Of a stretch of 64,000 nucleotides of DNA, positions 10,984 through 19,907 are shown one piece after another. Positions within the stretch are counted from its first letter, which is position 1. Every line of letters begins with the position of its first letter. A model generated the notes under the pieces. That model saw nothing but the letters and a program-made list of their open reading frames with translations, searched no databases and had not been told where the DNA came from. Source of the DNA: Allocoprobacillus halotolerans (lineage in GTDB: Bacteria; Bacillota_I; Bacilli_A; Erysipelotrichales; Coprobacillaceae). The stretch is taken from contig NZ_CP101620.1 of assembly GCF_024399475.1 (NCBI RefSeq), positions 2,867,126-2,931,125 on the forward strand. Direction: 5' to 3'. The translations under genes were made by a program, and so were the position numbers.

Positions 10984-11013
10984 GATAAGAAAAGGACTGT
11001 TAATCAGTCCTTT
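10984..11013 (-). terminator. terminator downstream of the 45-aa gene
   Basis: AAAGGACTG/CAGTCCTTT nine-bp perfect stem with a five-base loop and TTTTCTT tail on the minus strand. Confidence 0.75.
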
Positions 11014-11020
11014 GTACTCC

Positions 11021-11158
11021 TTAAAGTTGTTCTTTGATCGCTTTTTTGGCTTTATGAACAGTATGTTCAATGTTATCAGCACATGGCATATCACTCATCA
11101 TAATCATTGCCGCAGCAACAATTCCCGCCGAGAAAAAAGCAACAGCTAATTTTGACAT
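11021..11158 (-). CDS. small membrane-associated protein of 45 aa
   Basis: A short frame between recD2 and its terminator: ATG at 11156-11158, stop TAA at 11021-11023, preceded by AAAAGGAGTGAATAATC, a strong and well-spaced Shine-Dalgarno. The product has one hydrophobic N-terminal helix (LAVAFFSAGIVAAAMIMM), a single cysteine after it (MPCADN) and a basic amphipathic tail ending KAKKAIKEQL. It resembles the many short YtxH/YjdM-like membrane peptides of Bacillota, but I do not recognise it. Ribosome site plus immediate terminator support a real gene, cotranscribed with recD2 or on its own. Confidence 0.65.
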   Translation of the reverse strand: MSKLAVAFFSAGIVAAAMIMMSDMPCADNIEHTVHKAKKAIKEQL

Positions 11159-11200
11159 GATTATTCACTCCTTTAAAAGTACATTCTTAGTATGTCCCAA

Positions 11201-13393
11201 CTATACAAAATCATACAAAGAAATTTCTGGAGTTTGTTTCATTCTTTCAATCAATGTTGTTTTTCTTCTTTCATCTAGTACACGTGTGACACCATATTGG
11301 AATGCTTGAGGATTACCTAAAAACCATAATGATTGTTTGGCACGTGTTAATCCTGTATAAATTAAATTCTTTTTTAACATAATCGAATAGTCTTTTAAAA
11401 TAGGCATAATAACAATCTTGAATTCATTACCTTGTGATTTATGAACACTCATGCAATAAGCATGTGTTAAAGTATAAAATTCTTGTGGTGTATATTCAAC
11501 AATTGTCCCATCAAAATCCACAATCATCATATCTGATAAATATTCAAAATTATCCTTATAGCACACTTCAACCAACGTGCCAATATCACCATTAAAGACA
11601 TTATCTTCAACACGATTTTTTAATTGTAAAACTTTATCGCCTTCTCGAAACAAACGTTTTCCCACACGTAATTCGTTTTTAAATCCATCTTGAGGATTAA
11701 ATAATTCTTGCAAACAGTCATTTAAAGCATCAATACCAGCGACACCGTTATACATTGGTGCTAGAACTTGAATATCTTGTACATCATAACCATCTTCCAA
11801 TGCTTTAGAAACAAGTAGACGGACATATTTTACAACATCATAAGATAAGCAAGCTTGAAAATGAATATCAGAATATTGAAAAAATAAATTTTCATCATAT
11901 TGATCATTGCGAATACTATGTGCCAATTGAACAATTCCACTTTCTTTAGATTGACGATAAATATGATGCAAGGCAATAGTTGGTACACATTCACTTTTAA
12001 TCAAATCATTTAAGACATGTCCTGGCGCAACGGATGGTAACTGCTGATCATCACCAATTAATAAAATCTGACTCACTTTATGACTGGCTGATAAAAGATG
12101 GGAAAACAAGAGTGAATCAACCATCGAAAACTCATCAATAATTAATAAATCAACATCTAATGGATTATTTTCATTGACTGCAAAAGTATTCGTATGTAAA
12201 TCCCATTTTAATAAACGATGAATAGTACATGCTTCAATACCTGTGACTTCAGTCAATCGTTTGGCAGCTCTTCCCGTTGGAGCAACAACTGCCAAAGTCT
12301 GATCAGGATTTAAACGTTGATACAACTTAATCATCGCATTCACAATTGTTGTTTTTCCCGTTCCAGGTCCACCCGTAATAATCATGGCTGATTGTTTTAA
12401 AAAGAGCGTAATAGCTTCTTTTTGAAAATCATCATAACGAATAGATAATTGTTTTTCTAAATCTTCTAAAATACTTTCAATTTCTTCGTCTTCATATTCA
12501 TAAAGTGGTGTATGTAACCATCTTTTAAAATTTTTGGCAATATTGATTTCACTTTGATATAAATCATAAGGATAATAACGATCTTCTTCTAAGATAATCT
12601 TTTCTTGTTCGAGGACATCTTGCAGGGCCGTTTCAAAACTTTCATCATCAATTTGAGGAATATAACGATGGAATCTTTTTGTCATCGTTTCATAACTATG
12701 ATAAGTGCTACCATCTTGAAAACACGCTTCTTTTAAAGCATAGACAATAGCAGCCTGAATACGATGATGATCATAAGTATCAACACCTATTTTTAAAGCC
12801 AAATCATCGGCTGTTTTAAAACCAATTCCATCAATATCATCAATTAACTGATAAGGATTATTTTGTAAAACCTCTAATGTCTTGTCTTGATAAACAGCTT
12901 GTATCAAAGCCAAATGTCGAGTACTGATACCATGCCCCATAAAAAACATCAATACTTCCTGATCAAAATCTTGTGAACTCAACACTTCTACAATCGTTTC
13001 ACGTTTCTTTTCATTCATTCCAGGAACCTGATCTAAAACATGTTTATCTTCTTTAATCTTATTTAAAGCTTCTGTTCCTAAAACATCAACAATCGCAGTT
13101 GCTTGTTTTTCACCAATACCTTTAAATAATGGACTAGATAAATAGCGAATGATTTCACTTTCTTCATTCGCTAAAACAATCTTGTAAGATTGAATTTGAA
13201 ATTGTTTTCCATATTTAGGATGAATGATATACTCCCCTTGAAAATGGTATTTATCTTGAAGATTAACATAACTCATATATCCGGTTGCTAAAATATCTTT
13301 ATCTTCCTGTTCACTATCTATCAAACACACAATAAATTTCGTTTCTTCACTATAAAACTTAATACGTTTGATAATTCCTATATACTCTAACAT
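11201..13393 (-). CDS. recD2: SF1B DNA helicase RecD2
   Basis: 730 aa, intact. The N-terminal OB-like and helix-hairpin-helix modules (VPGMNEKKRETIVEVL; DDIDGIGFKTADDLAL) mark the RecD2/YrrC type, which works without RecBC. The helicase core has Walker A IITGGPGTGKTTIVNAMI, motif II LLIIDEFSMVD and the late motif YCMSVHKSQGNEF. RecD2 is a 5'-3' helicase acting in replication restart and mismatch repair. The start codon overlaps the mnmA stop (TAATG), so both are on one transcript, the same neighbour relation as in other Bacillota. Confidence 0.95.
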   Translation of the reverse strand: MLEYIGIIKRIKFYSEETKFIVCLIDSEQEDKDILATGYMSYVNLQDKYHFQGEYIIHPKYGKQFQIQSYKIVLANEESEIIRYLSSPLFKGIGEKQATAIVDVLGTEALNKIKEDKHVLDQVPGMNEKKRETIVEVLSSQDFDQEVLMFFMGHGISTRHLALIQAVYQDKTLEVLQNNPYQLIDDIDGIGFKTADDLALKIGVDTYDHHRIQAAIVYALKEACFQDGSTYHSYETMTKRFHRYIPQIDDESFETALQDVLEQEKIILEEDRYYPYDLYQSEINIAKNFKRWLHTPLYEYEDEEIESILEDLEKQLSIRYDDFQKEAITLFLKQSAMIITGGPGTGKTTIVNAMIKLYQRLNPDQTLAVVAPTGRAAKRLTEVTGIEACTIHRLLKWDLHTNTFAVNENNPLDVDLLIIDEFSMVDSLLFSHLLSASHKVSQILLIGDDQQLPSVAPGHVLNDLIKSECVPTIALHHIYRQSKESGIVQLAHSIRNDQYDENLFFQYSDIHFQACLSYDVVKYVRLLVSKALEDGYDVQDIQVLAPMYNGVAGIDALNDCLQELFNPQDGFKNELRVGKRLFREGDKVLQLKNRVEDNVFNGDIGTLVEVCYKDNFEYLSDMMIVDFDGTIVEYTPQEFYTLTHAYCMSVHKSQGNEFKIVIMPILKDYSIMLKKNLIYTGLTRAKQSLWFLGNPQAFQYGVTRVLDERRKTTLIERMKQTPEISLYDFV

Positions 13394-14526
13394 TATAAAT
13401 ATGTAATCTCCTTATTATCTTTATAAACTTTTTCAATTGTGCCTCCACCCAGACAAATCTCACCGTCATAGAAGACTGCCGCCTGCCCTGGTGTGACAGC
13501 TTTAACAGGTTGATGGAAAGTCACATAAATGGTTTTATCATCAATGAAACGAATTGAAACATCATTATCTTTTTGACGGTATCTAAATTTTGCAGTGCAA
13601 CGATAATCACCATTAGGTTTTTGACTACCAATCCAATTCACATCAGTAATTAAAGCTCCATCACTCATTAACCATTGATTTTGATTGCCTTGACAAACAT
13701 ATAAAATATTATCATCATATTGTTTTCCCACAACAAACCAGGCATCTCCTGGTCCACCAATACCGAGTCCCTTACGTTGTCCAATTGTATAATACATAAT
13801 ACCCTGATGTTCACCAACGACATGACCTGTTTCAATATCTACCATTTTTCCAGCTTTTGCAGGAATATAATTCTTTAAAAATTCTCTAAAATCTCTTTCA
13901 CCAATAAAACAGATACCTGTACTATCTTTCTTATTAGCGACTGGCAATTCTAATTCTTTGGCAAGTTGTCTGACTTCAGGTTTTGTCATATGTCCAATAG
14001 GAAACAATGAAGAACGTAATTGTGATTGATTTAACTGACACAAGAAATAAGTCTGGTCTTTATTATTATCAACACCTCTAAGCATAATGGAATCTTCACC
14101 TTGTTGATGTTTAACACGGGCATAATGTCCTGTTGCGATATAATCGGCATCTATTGATTTTGCATAATCTAAAAAAGCTTTAAACTTAATATGTTTATTA
14201 CATAAAATATCAGGATTAGGTGTTCTTCCTTTGGCATATTCTTCTAAAAAGTATGTAAAAACATGGTCCCAATATTCTTTAATAAAATCAACACGTCTGA
14301 GTTCAATTCCTAAATGCTGAGCAACTTTTTTAGCATCATTATAATCCTTTTCTTGAGGACAAATATCATCATCATTCGTTGGATTTCCTAATATATCATT
14401 ATTTAAAGATGAATCCCAGTTACGCATAAAAACACCAATGACTTCATATCCTTGTTGCTTTAATACATATGCTGCAACGGCACTATCCACACCACCACTT
14501 AAACCTAATACAACTCTTTCTTTCAT
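13393..14526 (-). CDS. mnmA: tRNA 2-thiouridylase MnmA
   Basis: 377 aa, intact. The PP-loop is VVLGLSGGVDSAVAAYVL; the catalytic cysteine pair is in PNPDILCNKHIKF and STGICFIGERDFREFL. The C-terminal beta-barrel region includes YTIGQRKGLGIGG. It transfers sulfur to U34 of tRNA-Lys, -Glu and -Gln, a second wobble-uridine modifier in this window besides TrmR/YrrNO. Its own promoter region lies in the 150 bp upstream of 14526, and the recD2 start overlaps its stop. Confidence 0.96.
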   Translation of the reverse strand: MKERVVLGLSGGVDSAVAAYVLKQQGYEVIGVFMRNWDSSLNNDILGNPTNDDDICPQEKDYNDAKKVAQHLGIELRRVDFIKEYWDHVFTYFLEEYAKGRTPNPDILCNKHIKFKAFLDYAKSIDADYIATGHYARVKHQQGEDSIMLRGVDNNKDQTYFLCQLNQSQLRSSLFPIGHMTKPEVRQLAKELELPVANKKDSTGICFIGERDFREFLKNYIPAKAGKMVDIETGHVVGEHQGIMYYTIGQRKGLGIGGPGDAWFVVGKQYDDNILYVCQGNQNQWLMSDGALITDVNWIGSQKPNGDYRCTAKFRYRQKDNDVSIRFIDDKTIYVTFHQPVKAVTPGQAAVFYDGEICLGGGTIEKVYKDNKEITYL

Positions 14527-14654
14527 GCTGTTCCCTCCTTATTTTGTTTTACTATTCTATCACTTTTTGATGGTTATATAAAGTAAAAAATAATAACTTA
14601 TAAAAGTTTAGAGACACGATATTTTCAATGATCGAAACGCTCTTAGAAGATATT

Positions 14655-14681
14655 GAAAAAGGAAACACATGGTTTCCTTTC
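14655..14681 (-). terminator. terminator of the ROK kinase gene
   Basis: AAAGGAAAC/GTTTCCTTT stem with T tail, starting 4 bp after the stop codon. The remaining 130 bp up to mnmA hold only its promoter region. Confidence 0.75.
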
Positions 14682-14684
14682 ATA

Positions 14685-15604
14685 TTATTGCATTCTTGAC
14701 ATTGGAAGCATTGCAGCTCCAATAGCACCACAGTCTTCTAATTCTGTTTCAAGTAATGGGATATGTCCTCTCATTCCTACATGGATTTTTGCGTTAAACT
14801 GTTCGTTTAATTTATCAAAGAAATATTTCTTTGATTTCATAACACCTCCACCTACAATAAAGCAGTGTGGATCAACAGTATGTGCAATATTAGCGAACAA
14901 TGTTGCAAGTTCACTGATACATTCATCAACAATACCTTGTGCTTTGATATTACCTTCATCAGCTAATCTAAACACATCACCAGCATGTTTAACCATATCA
15001 TCACCTAAAAGTTTTTCCCTTTACGTGTAATAGCTGTACCACTTGTTTCACCTTCGGCAGCACCAGGATTTAAACCACCAAATTTATAACCATTATTTTT
15101 AACGATAATATTTCCAACTTCACCAGCATGTCCTCTACCACCAGATACAAGTTTTCCATCCACGATAAATGCTCCACCAATACCTGTTGAAATTGTCACA
15201 TAATAACAAGTTGGTTTTCCTTTTCCTGCTCCAAGCAAGGCTTCAGCTAAACCAGCTACATTAGCATCATTATCAATAAAAACTGGTAAATTAAATCTTG
15301 TTGATAATTTTTCGCAAATTGGATAGTTTTCAAAACCAGGTAAGTTAGTAGCCATAATCATGACACCATTGGCTGTATCAACTGGACCAGGTACACCAAT
15401 ACCTACACCTTGAACATTTTCAATACCACCACAAACAGTGTAATCAAGACTTTCAATTTGCCTTATAATTTTTGAACAAACATAATCAGGTCCATTTTCT
15501 CTTTCAGTTGCATCTTTCACTTCACTATAAGATTGTCCATTTTCATCGACCAATAGAGTACGAACGTTTGTTCCACCTAAATCAATCCCAATATAATATT
15601 TCAT
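14685..15604 (-). CDS. ROK-family sugar kinase (glucokinase-like), one-base frameshift
   Basis: 306 aa after restoring one A near 15012 (GGGAAAAAC to GGGAAAAAAC, joining ITRKGKKLLGDDMVKH). Motifs are the phosphate-binding DLGGTNVRTLLVDE, the catalytic LPVFIDNDANVAGLAEAL and ISTGIGGAFIVDGKL, then GGRGHAGEVGN. Unusually, the ROK zinc motif CxCGxxGCxE is absent: the segment reads NNGYKFGGLNPGAAEGE, keeping the histidine of GHAGE but no cysteines. This variant is known in some Bacillota ROK enzymes, so a cytosolic glucose or hexosamine kinase remains likely; a ROK repressor is excluded because there is no HTH domain. Confidence 0.85.
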
Positions 15605-15669
15605 CTTAGTTCTCCTTCCCTTGATTTATATTTATTATACAATAAATTAAAGTGTTTTCATAGATTCTT

Positions 15670-16636
15670 TTATTGAAACAATATTTTTTTCAATCGTTCT
15701 AGATTTTGAGGTAATGGCGATTGTATCACAACATCTTGTAAATATTTTAATGAACCAATAGGTTTTACAAATTGAATTTGATACGCATGTAAAAATTGAT
15801 TTTGAAAATGATATGTCTTTTTCAAATAACGATTTAATTCAAAATCTCCATATTTACTATCACCAATGATAGGATGTCCAACACTAGACAAATGTAAACG
15901 AATTTGATGTGTACGACCCGTAATAATTTTGACTTTTAATAAAGAATACTTTTGATTTGATTGAATATTTTCAACAATCGTATGCATTTTTAATGCCCCT
16001 CAGTATTTGAGGATACCATTCTTGCAAGCGAACGATCACTATCCTTTTTCATATATCCTATCAATTCAACGCTAGTCATATAACCTTTACAAATCGTTAA
16101 ATATGTTTTGTCAATACAATGACGTTTCTTCATCATTTCATTTAAATCTTGTAAAGCTCGCATTGTTTTTCCAAAAATCACAATTCCACTTGTATTTCGA
16201 TCTAATCGATGAACTGGTCCTGGTGTAAATCCTAATGTTTGTTGTGGATCATATTCTCCTTTTTGATACAAATAAGTTAAAACCTGATTAGATAAAGTAT
16301 TCATATCTTCATTGATATCTTCATGAACTAGTAATCCTACTGGTTTATTGACAACCAAAATATTTTGGTCTTCATATAAAACATCAAAAGTGATTGCTAA
16401 ATCATAAATACTTTGTGGCTTTGTCAGTTCTTGAAAGCGATCTTCATATAAAAACAATTCAACTTTATCACCTTTTTTAAAATATAATTTTCCTTTACTC
16501 TCACACCATTGACTTTGACATCCTTTTTTCTTAGCATTTTATAAATCAATTGCGATGGTGCTTGACACAATAATTTTTTGAGATATTTATCAATACGCTG
16601 ATTTTCATAATTTTCATCTATAATTAAAGTTTTCAT
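15670..16636 (-). CDS. RluA-family pseudouridine synthase, two one-base frameshifts
   Basis: 322 aa with an N-terminal S4 RNA-binding domain (RIDKYLKKLLCQAPSQLIYK) and the RluA catalytic core: GPVHRLDRNTSGIVIFGK holds the catalytic aspartate, followed by ITGRTHQIRLHLSSVGHPI and the C-terminal block IGDSKYGD. Breaks lie near 16457 (AAAAAAG, one A short, joining ILKK to GDKVELFLYEDRF) and near 15989 (GGGG, one G short, joining EG to ALKMHTIVE). It modifies 23S rRNA or tRNA uridines; which positions cannot be told from sequence, as Bacillota carry several paralogues. Confidence 0.86.
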
Positions 16637-16731
16637 TTCATCACCGTTTTTATTCTATCAAAATTTCATAAAAAAATATACATTTTTATTTGAAAGCCTT
16701 TACAACTTATAAAACTCTGTTATAATTAGAT

Positions 16732-16830
16732 TTGTTAAGTGGTTCTCACTTAAACATACCCCCTATTATCACCCTAACGTGTAAATAATAGAGATAGAAG
16801 AAAGTATGCTCCCCGCATACTTTCTTTTTT
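16732..16830 (+). ncRNA. candidate small RNA with three hairpins and C-rich single strands
   Basis: A promoter TTTACA-16-TATAAT (16699-16726) is followed after 6 bp by about 100 nt with no open frame and ending in an excellent terminator: GAAAGTATGC-TCCCC-GCATACTTTC plus TTTTTT. Two further perfect hairpins precede it: TTAAGTG/CACTTAA (16735-16753) and CTATTAT/ATAATAG (16763-16791). The linkers and loops are C-rich (ACCCCC, CACCC, TCCCC), the pattern of Gram-positive regulatory RNAs that pair with Shine-Dalgarno GGAGG. It does not resemble SRP RNA, 6S, tmRNA or a T-box. It could instead be a leader of the Nudix gene, but the terminator and the second -10 element at 16840 argue for an independent RNA. 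Confidence 0.65.
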
Positions 16831-16864
16831 CTTTTGTGCTATAATAATGTTGAGGTGAAAAGTT

Positions 16865-17395
16865 GTGGAAAAAGAGATTCAAAGAACTATCATTTATGAT
16901 GGTAAAATTATGCAAGTAACAAGGGAAGAAGTTGAACTTGAAGATGGTCAACATGCCTATCGTGAAGTTGTCTATCATCATGGTGGTGTCTGTATTTTAG
17001 CCATTAAAAATCATCAAATCATTCTTGTTAAACAATTCCGTTATCCTAATCGTATTCAAACAATAGAAGTACCGGCTGGAAAATTAGAAGCTGATGAAGA
17101 TCCACGTGATTGTGCCTTTCGTGAATTAGAAGAAGAAACAAACAATCGTGCCAAGGACATGCAATTTGTAATGAAAGTTCTTCCTTCACCAGGTTACACA
17201 AGTGAGTGGCTTTATCTTTATGAAGCGATTGATTTTGAAGAAGTTGAAGATGCCTTGGATGGGGATGAAGATGAATTTATTGATATTGTGAAATTAGATA
17301 TTGATGATGCTTATCAAAAAGTTTTAAGTGGTGAGATTGTTGATGCCAAAACAGTGATTGCGATTATGTATGCATATCAAAAAGAACATCAGTAA
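16865..17395 (+). CDS. nudF: Nudix hydrolase, ADP-ribose pyrophosphatase type
   Basis: 176 aa, intact, GTG start at 16865 with GAGGTGAAAAGTT upstream. The Nudix box is GKLEADEDPRDCAFRELEEE with the following T-N-N; the usual glycine after REXXEE is replaced by asparagine. N-terminal strands (IIYDGKIMQVTREEVELEDG) and the EVVYHHGGVCILAI and LPSPGYTSEWLYLYEA segments match ADP-ribose pyrophosphatases, which turn ADP-ribose into AMP and ribose 5-phosphate. A -10 element TATAAT sits at 16840-16845 and a terminator follows the stop. Confidence 0.9.
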   Translation: MEKEIQRTIIYDGKIMQVTREEVELEDGQHAYREVVYHHGGVCILAIKNHQIILVKQFRYPNRIQTIEVPAGKLEADEDPRDCAFRELEEETNNRAKDMQFVMKVLPSPGYTSEWLYLYEAIDFEEVEDALDGDEDEFIDIVKLDIDDAYQKVLSGEIVDAKTVIAIMYAYQKEHQ

Positions 17396-17416
17396 AAGTG
17401 GGTAACCACTTTTTCT
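17394..17416 (+). terminator. terminator of the Nudix gene
   Basis: AAAAGTGG-GTAA-CCACTTTT with T tail, overlapping the stop codon. Confidence 0.75.
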
Positions 17417-17423
17417 TTCTATA

Positions 17424-17450
17424 AACAAAAAAGTTATCCCTAAGGATAAC
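17424..17450 (-). terminator. terminator of the tRNA unit
   Basis: Minus-strand stem GTTATCC/GGATAAC followed by a T run, 13 bp after the tRNA-Asp CCA end. Confidence 0.75.
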
Positions 17451-17462
17451 GCATTTTTATAT

Positions 17463-17537
17463 TGGCGGTCTGGACGGGGCTCGAACGCGACCTCCGCCGT
17501 GACAGGGCGGCATTCTAACCAACTGAACTACCAGACC
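17463..17537 (-). tRNA. tRNA-Asp (GTC), two bases missing in the T stem
   Basis: The acceptor GGTCTGG pairs with CCAGACC, a CCA end is encoded, and the anticodon stem-loop CCGCC-CTGTCAC-GGCGG gives anticodon GTC. The T arm reads TCGCGTTCGAGCCCCGT; the normal form has GCGGG before TTCGAGC, so two G are absent and the stem cannot form. The gene is 75 nt with CCA instead of 77. As the rest is perfect, a collapsed G run in the sequence is the simplest explanation. Confidence 0.9.
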
Positions 17538-17570
17538 AATATATTTTCAACTGCCAAGGGTTTATATCAA

Positions 17571-17661
17571 TGGCGGAGACAGAGGGATTTGAACCCTCGC
17601 GCCAGTTTCCCGACCTACACCCTTAGCAGGGGCGCCTCTTCAGCCTCTTGAGTATGTCTCC
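17571..17661 (-). tRNA. tRNA-Ser (GCT)
   Basis: 91 nt including encoded CCA. The acceptor GGAGACA pairs with TGTCTCC; the anticodon loop gives GCT; there is the long variable arm (GTAGGTCGGGAAACTGGC) of class II tRNAs and a good T arm AGGGTTCAAATCCCT. It lies 33 bp upstream of tRNA-Asp, with which it is cotranscribed. Confidence 0.95.
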
Positions 17662-17751
17662 ATCAGTTGCCTAGATATAATAGCATACCTTTTTGAAGAT
17701 TTCAATACTAAAATGAAAAAACTTTAAAAAATAGGAGTTGAAAATCAACTC

Positions 17752-18327
17752 CTACTTATTGAAAAATTGTGGTAAATAATCTTTATGTGCTTCCAATAAT
17801 TCATCAATCACAACATTAGCGATTTCATCACTTGGACATAATGGGTTCATATTTAAAGCTGTCACAGCCAAATTACGATCTCCACTGACTGCTGCTTCAA
17901 TGACTAAACGTTCAAAAGTTTTCATCATATGCACATAACCACTGATAGGTAATTTCAAATCACCTGTCGCAATTGGTTGAGGTCCATCAGCTGTAATACG
18001 GCAAGCCACTTCAACAGCACTATCCATTGGTAAATCAGCAATTGCTCCATTATTACGGACATCCACATATTGAATATCTCCTTTATTTGTGTAAATAGAT
18101 GCAATTAAATTACATGCTGCATCAGAATATTTGGCTCCACCACGCATTGCTAATTGTTCTGGTTTTTCTTGAAGTTCTTCATGACTATAAAGTTCAAATA
18201 ATTCTTCTTCTGTCTTGCTGACAACTTCTCCACGCACTGTTCCAGTCTTGAATTGTTCTAATTCTTCTTCTAATTGTTCTTTTGTAAAGAAGTAATAATT
18301 ATGATATGGACAAGGAATCGCCTTTAA
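17752..18327 (-). pseudogene. family 4 glycosidase, C-terminal part, separated by an IS
   Basis: 3' part of a GH4 6-phospho-glucosidase. The frame from the IS edge reads KAIPCPYHNYYFFTKEQ... VRGEVVSKTEEELFELYSH... RGGAKYSDAACNLIASIY to the stop at 17752. It contains the conserved arginine/serine region of GH4 (RGGAKYSDAA) and the C-terminal VRNNGAIADLPMDSAVEV. The element at 18328-19907 splits it from the N-terminal part; joining the pieces at the 7-bp target duplication gives one uninterrupted frame of 442 aa, the normal family size. The fragment has no promoter in its own direction. Confidence 0.9.
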
Positions 18328-19907
18328 TTTGAGTTTCGGTAAAAAAATAAAAAACAGGTAAAAAGTTATTCACAAATTGCCTGTTTTGCTTTATTTATAA
18401 GGAAAATCAGCCTCTAAAATGTTATAATAATTTTATCTCAATAAACAAAATTTAGGAGGGATTTTCCATGAGTTATTTTACCACAGATCTATATGAAACG
18501 AAAAGAGAAATTGTCAATTTTTCTAATAAATTATCAGACAGTCTTGATAAACCTGCTGCCAAGTTTGTCATGGACATGATGTTTGGTCTTGCAAGAAGTC
18601 AAAGTGTTCTACTTAGCGATATTGCCAGAGCTCTTGATGAAAATATCAAGCTCAATTATACAATTGACAGATTATCCAATCATTTGGCTCAATTTGATGA
18701 TGAAGCAATGAACCAAATGAAATCCAATTATAATGATATGGTTATCAAGCATCTTAGCGAAGACAGGATCATTTTACTTGATAACAGTGAAATCATCAAA
18801 AAATATGGAAGAAAATTTGAAGATCTTTGTATGGTCAGGGATGCTTCCTCACTTAAGGATGACATTTATCCTGGATACCATGTATGTGAGGCAACTGCCC
18901 TCACACAGGATCAACATCATCCAATATCTTTGTATAGCCATATCTATTCAACTGAAAGTGAAGGATTCAAGTCAATGAACGATGAAACAATAAAGAGCAT
19001 AAAATATGTCAAATCTCTCATTCCTGAAAGATGTACATTTGTATGTGACAGAGGATATGATGCCAATGTATTTTATGATTACTTCATAGATGAAAATCAT
19101 AATGCAGATGATTTCATCATCAGACTCAAAGAAAATAGAACATTATTGTTTAAAGGGAAGCCAAAGAAAGTAGGAGAAATCGCCAAAAGAAGAAAAGGCA
19201 AGATTAAGATGAACATGTATTTTTCTAAGGAAGACAGTGAAGTCTATGTATCACATACGAGAGTGGAACTGCCATCACAAAAGGGAAGGATATTAAATCT
19301 AGTCATTGTGTATGGATTAAGTGAAGAAAAACCGATGATGCTTTTAACGAATAGAGAGATCAGGAATAAAAGAGATGTGCATAAGATAGTGAGGGCATAT
19401 ATGTCAAGGTGGCGAATCGAGGAGAAATTCAGATTCAAAAAGAATCAGTATGGTTTTGAAAATATAAGAGTAAGGACAATGAAATCAATAAATGTATTGA
19501 ATACGATATTGATGATGCATATAGGGCATATAACACTGTTGGCAGAGAAAGTAGACAAGAAATTACTAGTCATAAAGATGATAGAGAGAAGCAAATCGCT
19601 TAAAGGAAAGAGATATTACTGGTGCTATCAGATCAGTAAAGGGATACAGGAAATATTAAAATATGCACAAAAGGGAATCAAGGAGTTTCAAAATATAAGA
19701 GAGAAGCAGGAATACAGGCAGCTGCAACTGAAACTATAAAATGAACATATAGTAAATAATAAAAAAGGTCATGAAAATGACACTTTTTCAGCTACAATAA
19801 AAAGAGAATAAAAACAAAAAAGATGATATAGATAAGAAAACAAGGGTTATGACAATAAACAACAAGACATACCCTTCAAAAAAGAATGCAAAAAACCGAA
19901 AGTCAAA
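18328..19907 (+). mobile_element. IS4-type insertion sequence, copy 1 (1580 bp)
   Basis: The ends are inverted repeats TTTGAGTTTCGGT (left) and TTTGACTTTCGGT (right, read inwards), flanked by a 7-bp target duplication CCTTTAA at 18321-18327 and 19908-19914. One transposase gene fills it. The same 1580-bp element recurs at 28876-30455, which fixes the boundaries independently. It sits inside the GH4 gene in opposite orientation. Confidence 0.95.
18468..19739 (+). CDS. IS4-family DDE transposase, copy 1
   Basis: 423 aa, intact, start ATG after TTTAGGAGGGATTTTCC. The DDE core is visible: LLDNSEIIKKYGRKFEDL (first D), FVCDRGYDANVFYDYF (second D), and the YREK signature of IS4 elements, YMSRWRIEEKFRFKK, with the catalytic glutamate. 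It differs from copy 2 by one residue (EGFKSMN here, EGFRSMN there). A weak hairpin GTCAT-GAAA-ATGAC with a T tail follows the gene. It acts on its own 12-13 bp ends by cut-and-paste. Confidence 0.95.
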   Translation: MSYFTTDLYETKREIVNFSNKLSDSLDKPAAKFVMDMMFGLARSQSVLLSDIARALDENIKLNYTIDRLSNHLAQFDDEAMNQMKSNYNDMVIKHLSEDRIILLDNSEIIKKYGRKFEDLCMVRDASSLKDDIYPGYHVCEATALTQDQHHPISLYSHIYSTESEGFKSMNDETIKSIKYVKSLIPERCTFVCDRGYDANVFYDYFIDENHNADDFIIRLKENRTLLFKGKPKKVGEIAKRRKGKIKMNMYFSKEDSEVYVSHTRVELPSQKGRILNLVIVYGLSEEKPMMLLTNREIRNKRDVHKIVRAYMSRWRIEEKFRFKKNQYGFENIRVRTMKSINVLNTILMMHIGHITLLAEKVDKKLLVIKMIERSKSLKGKRYYWCYQISKGIQEILKYAQKGIKEFQNIREKQEYRQLQLKL

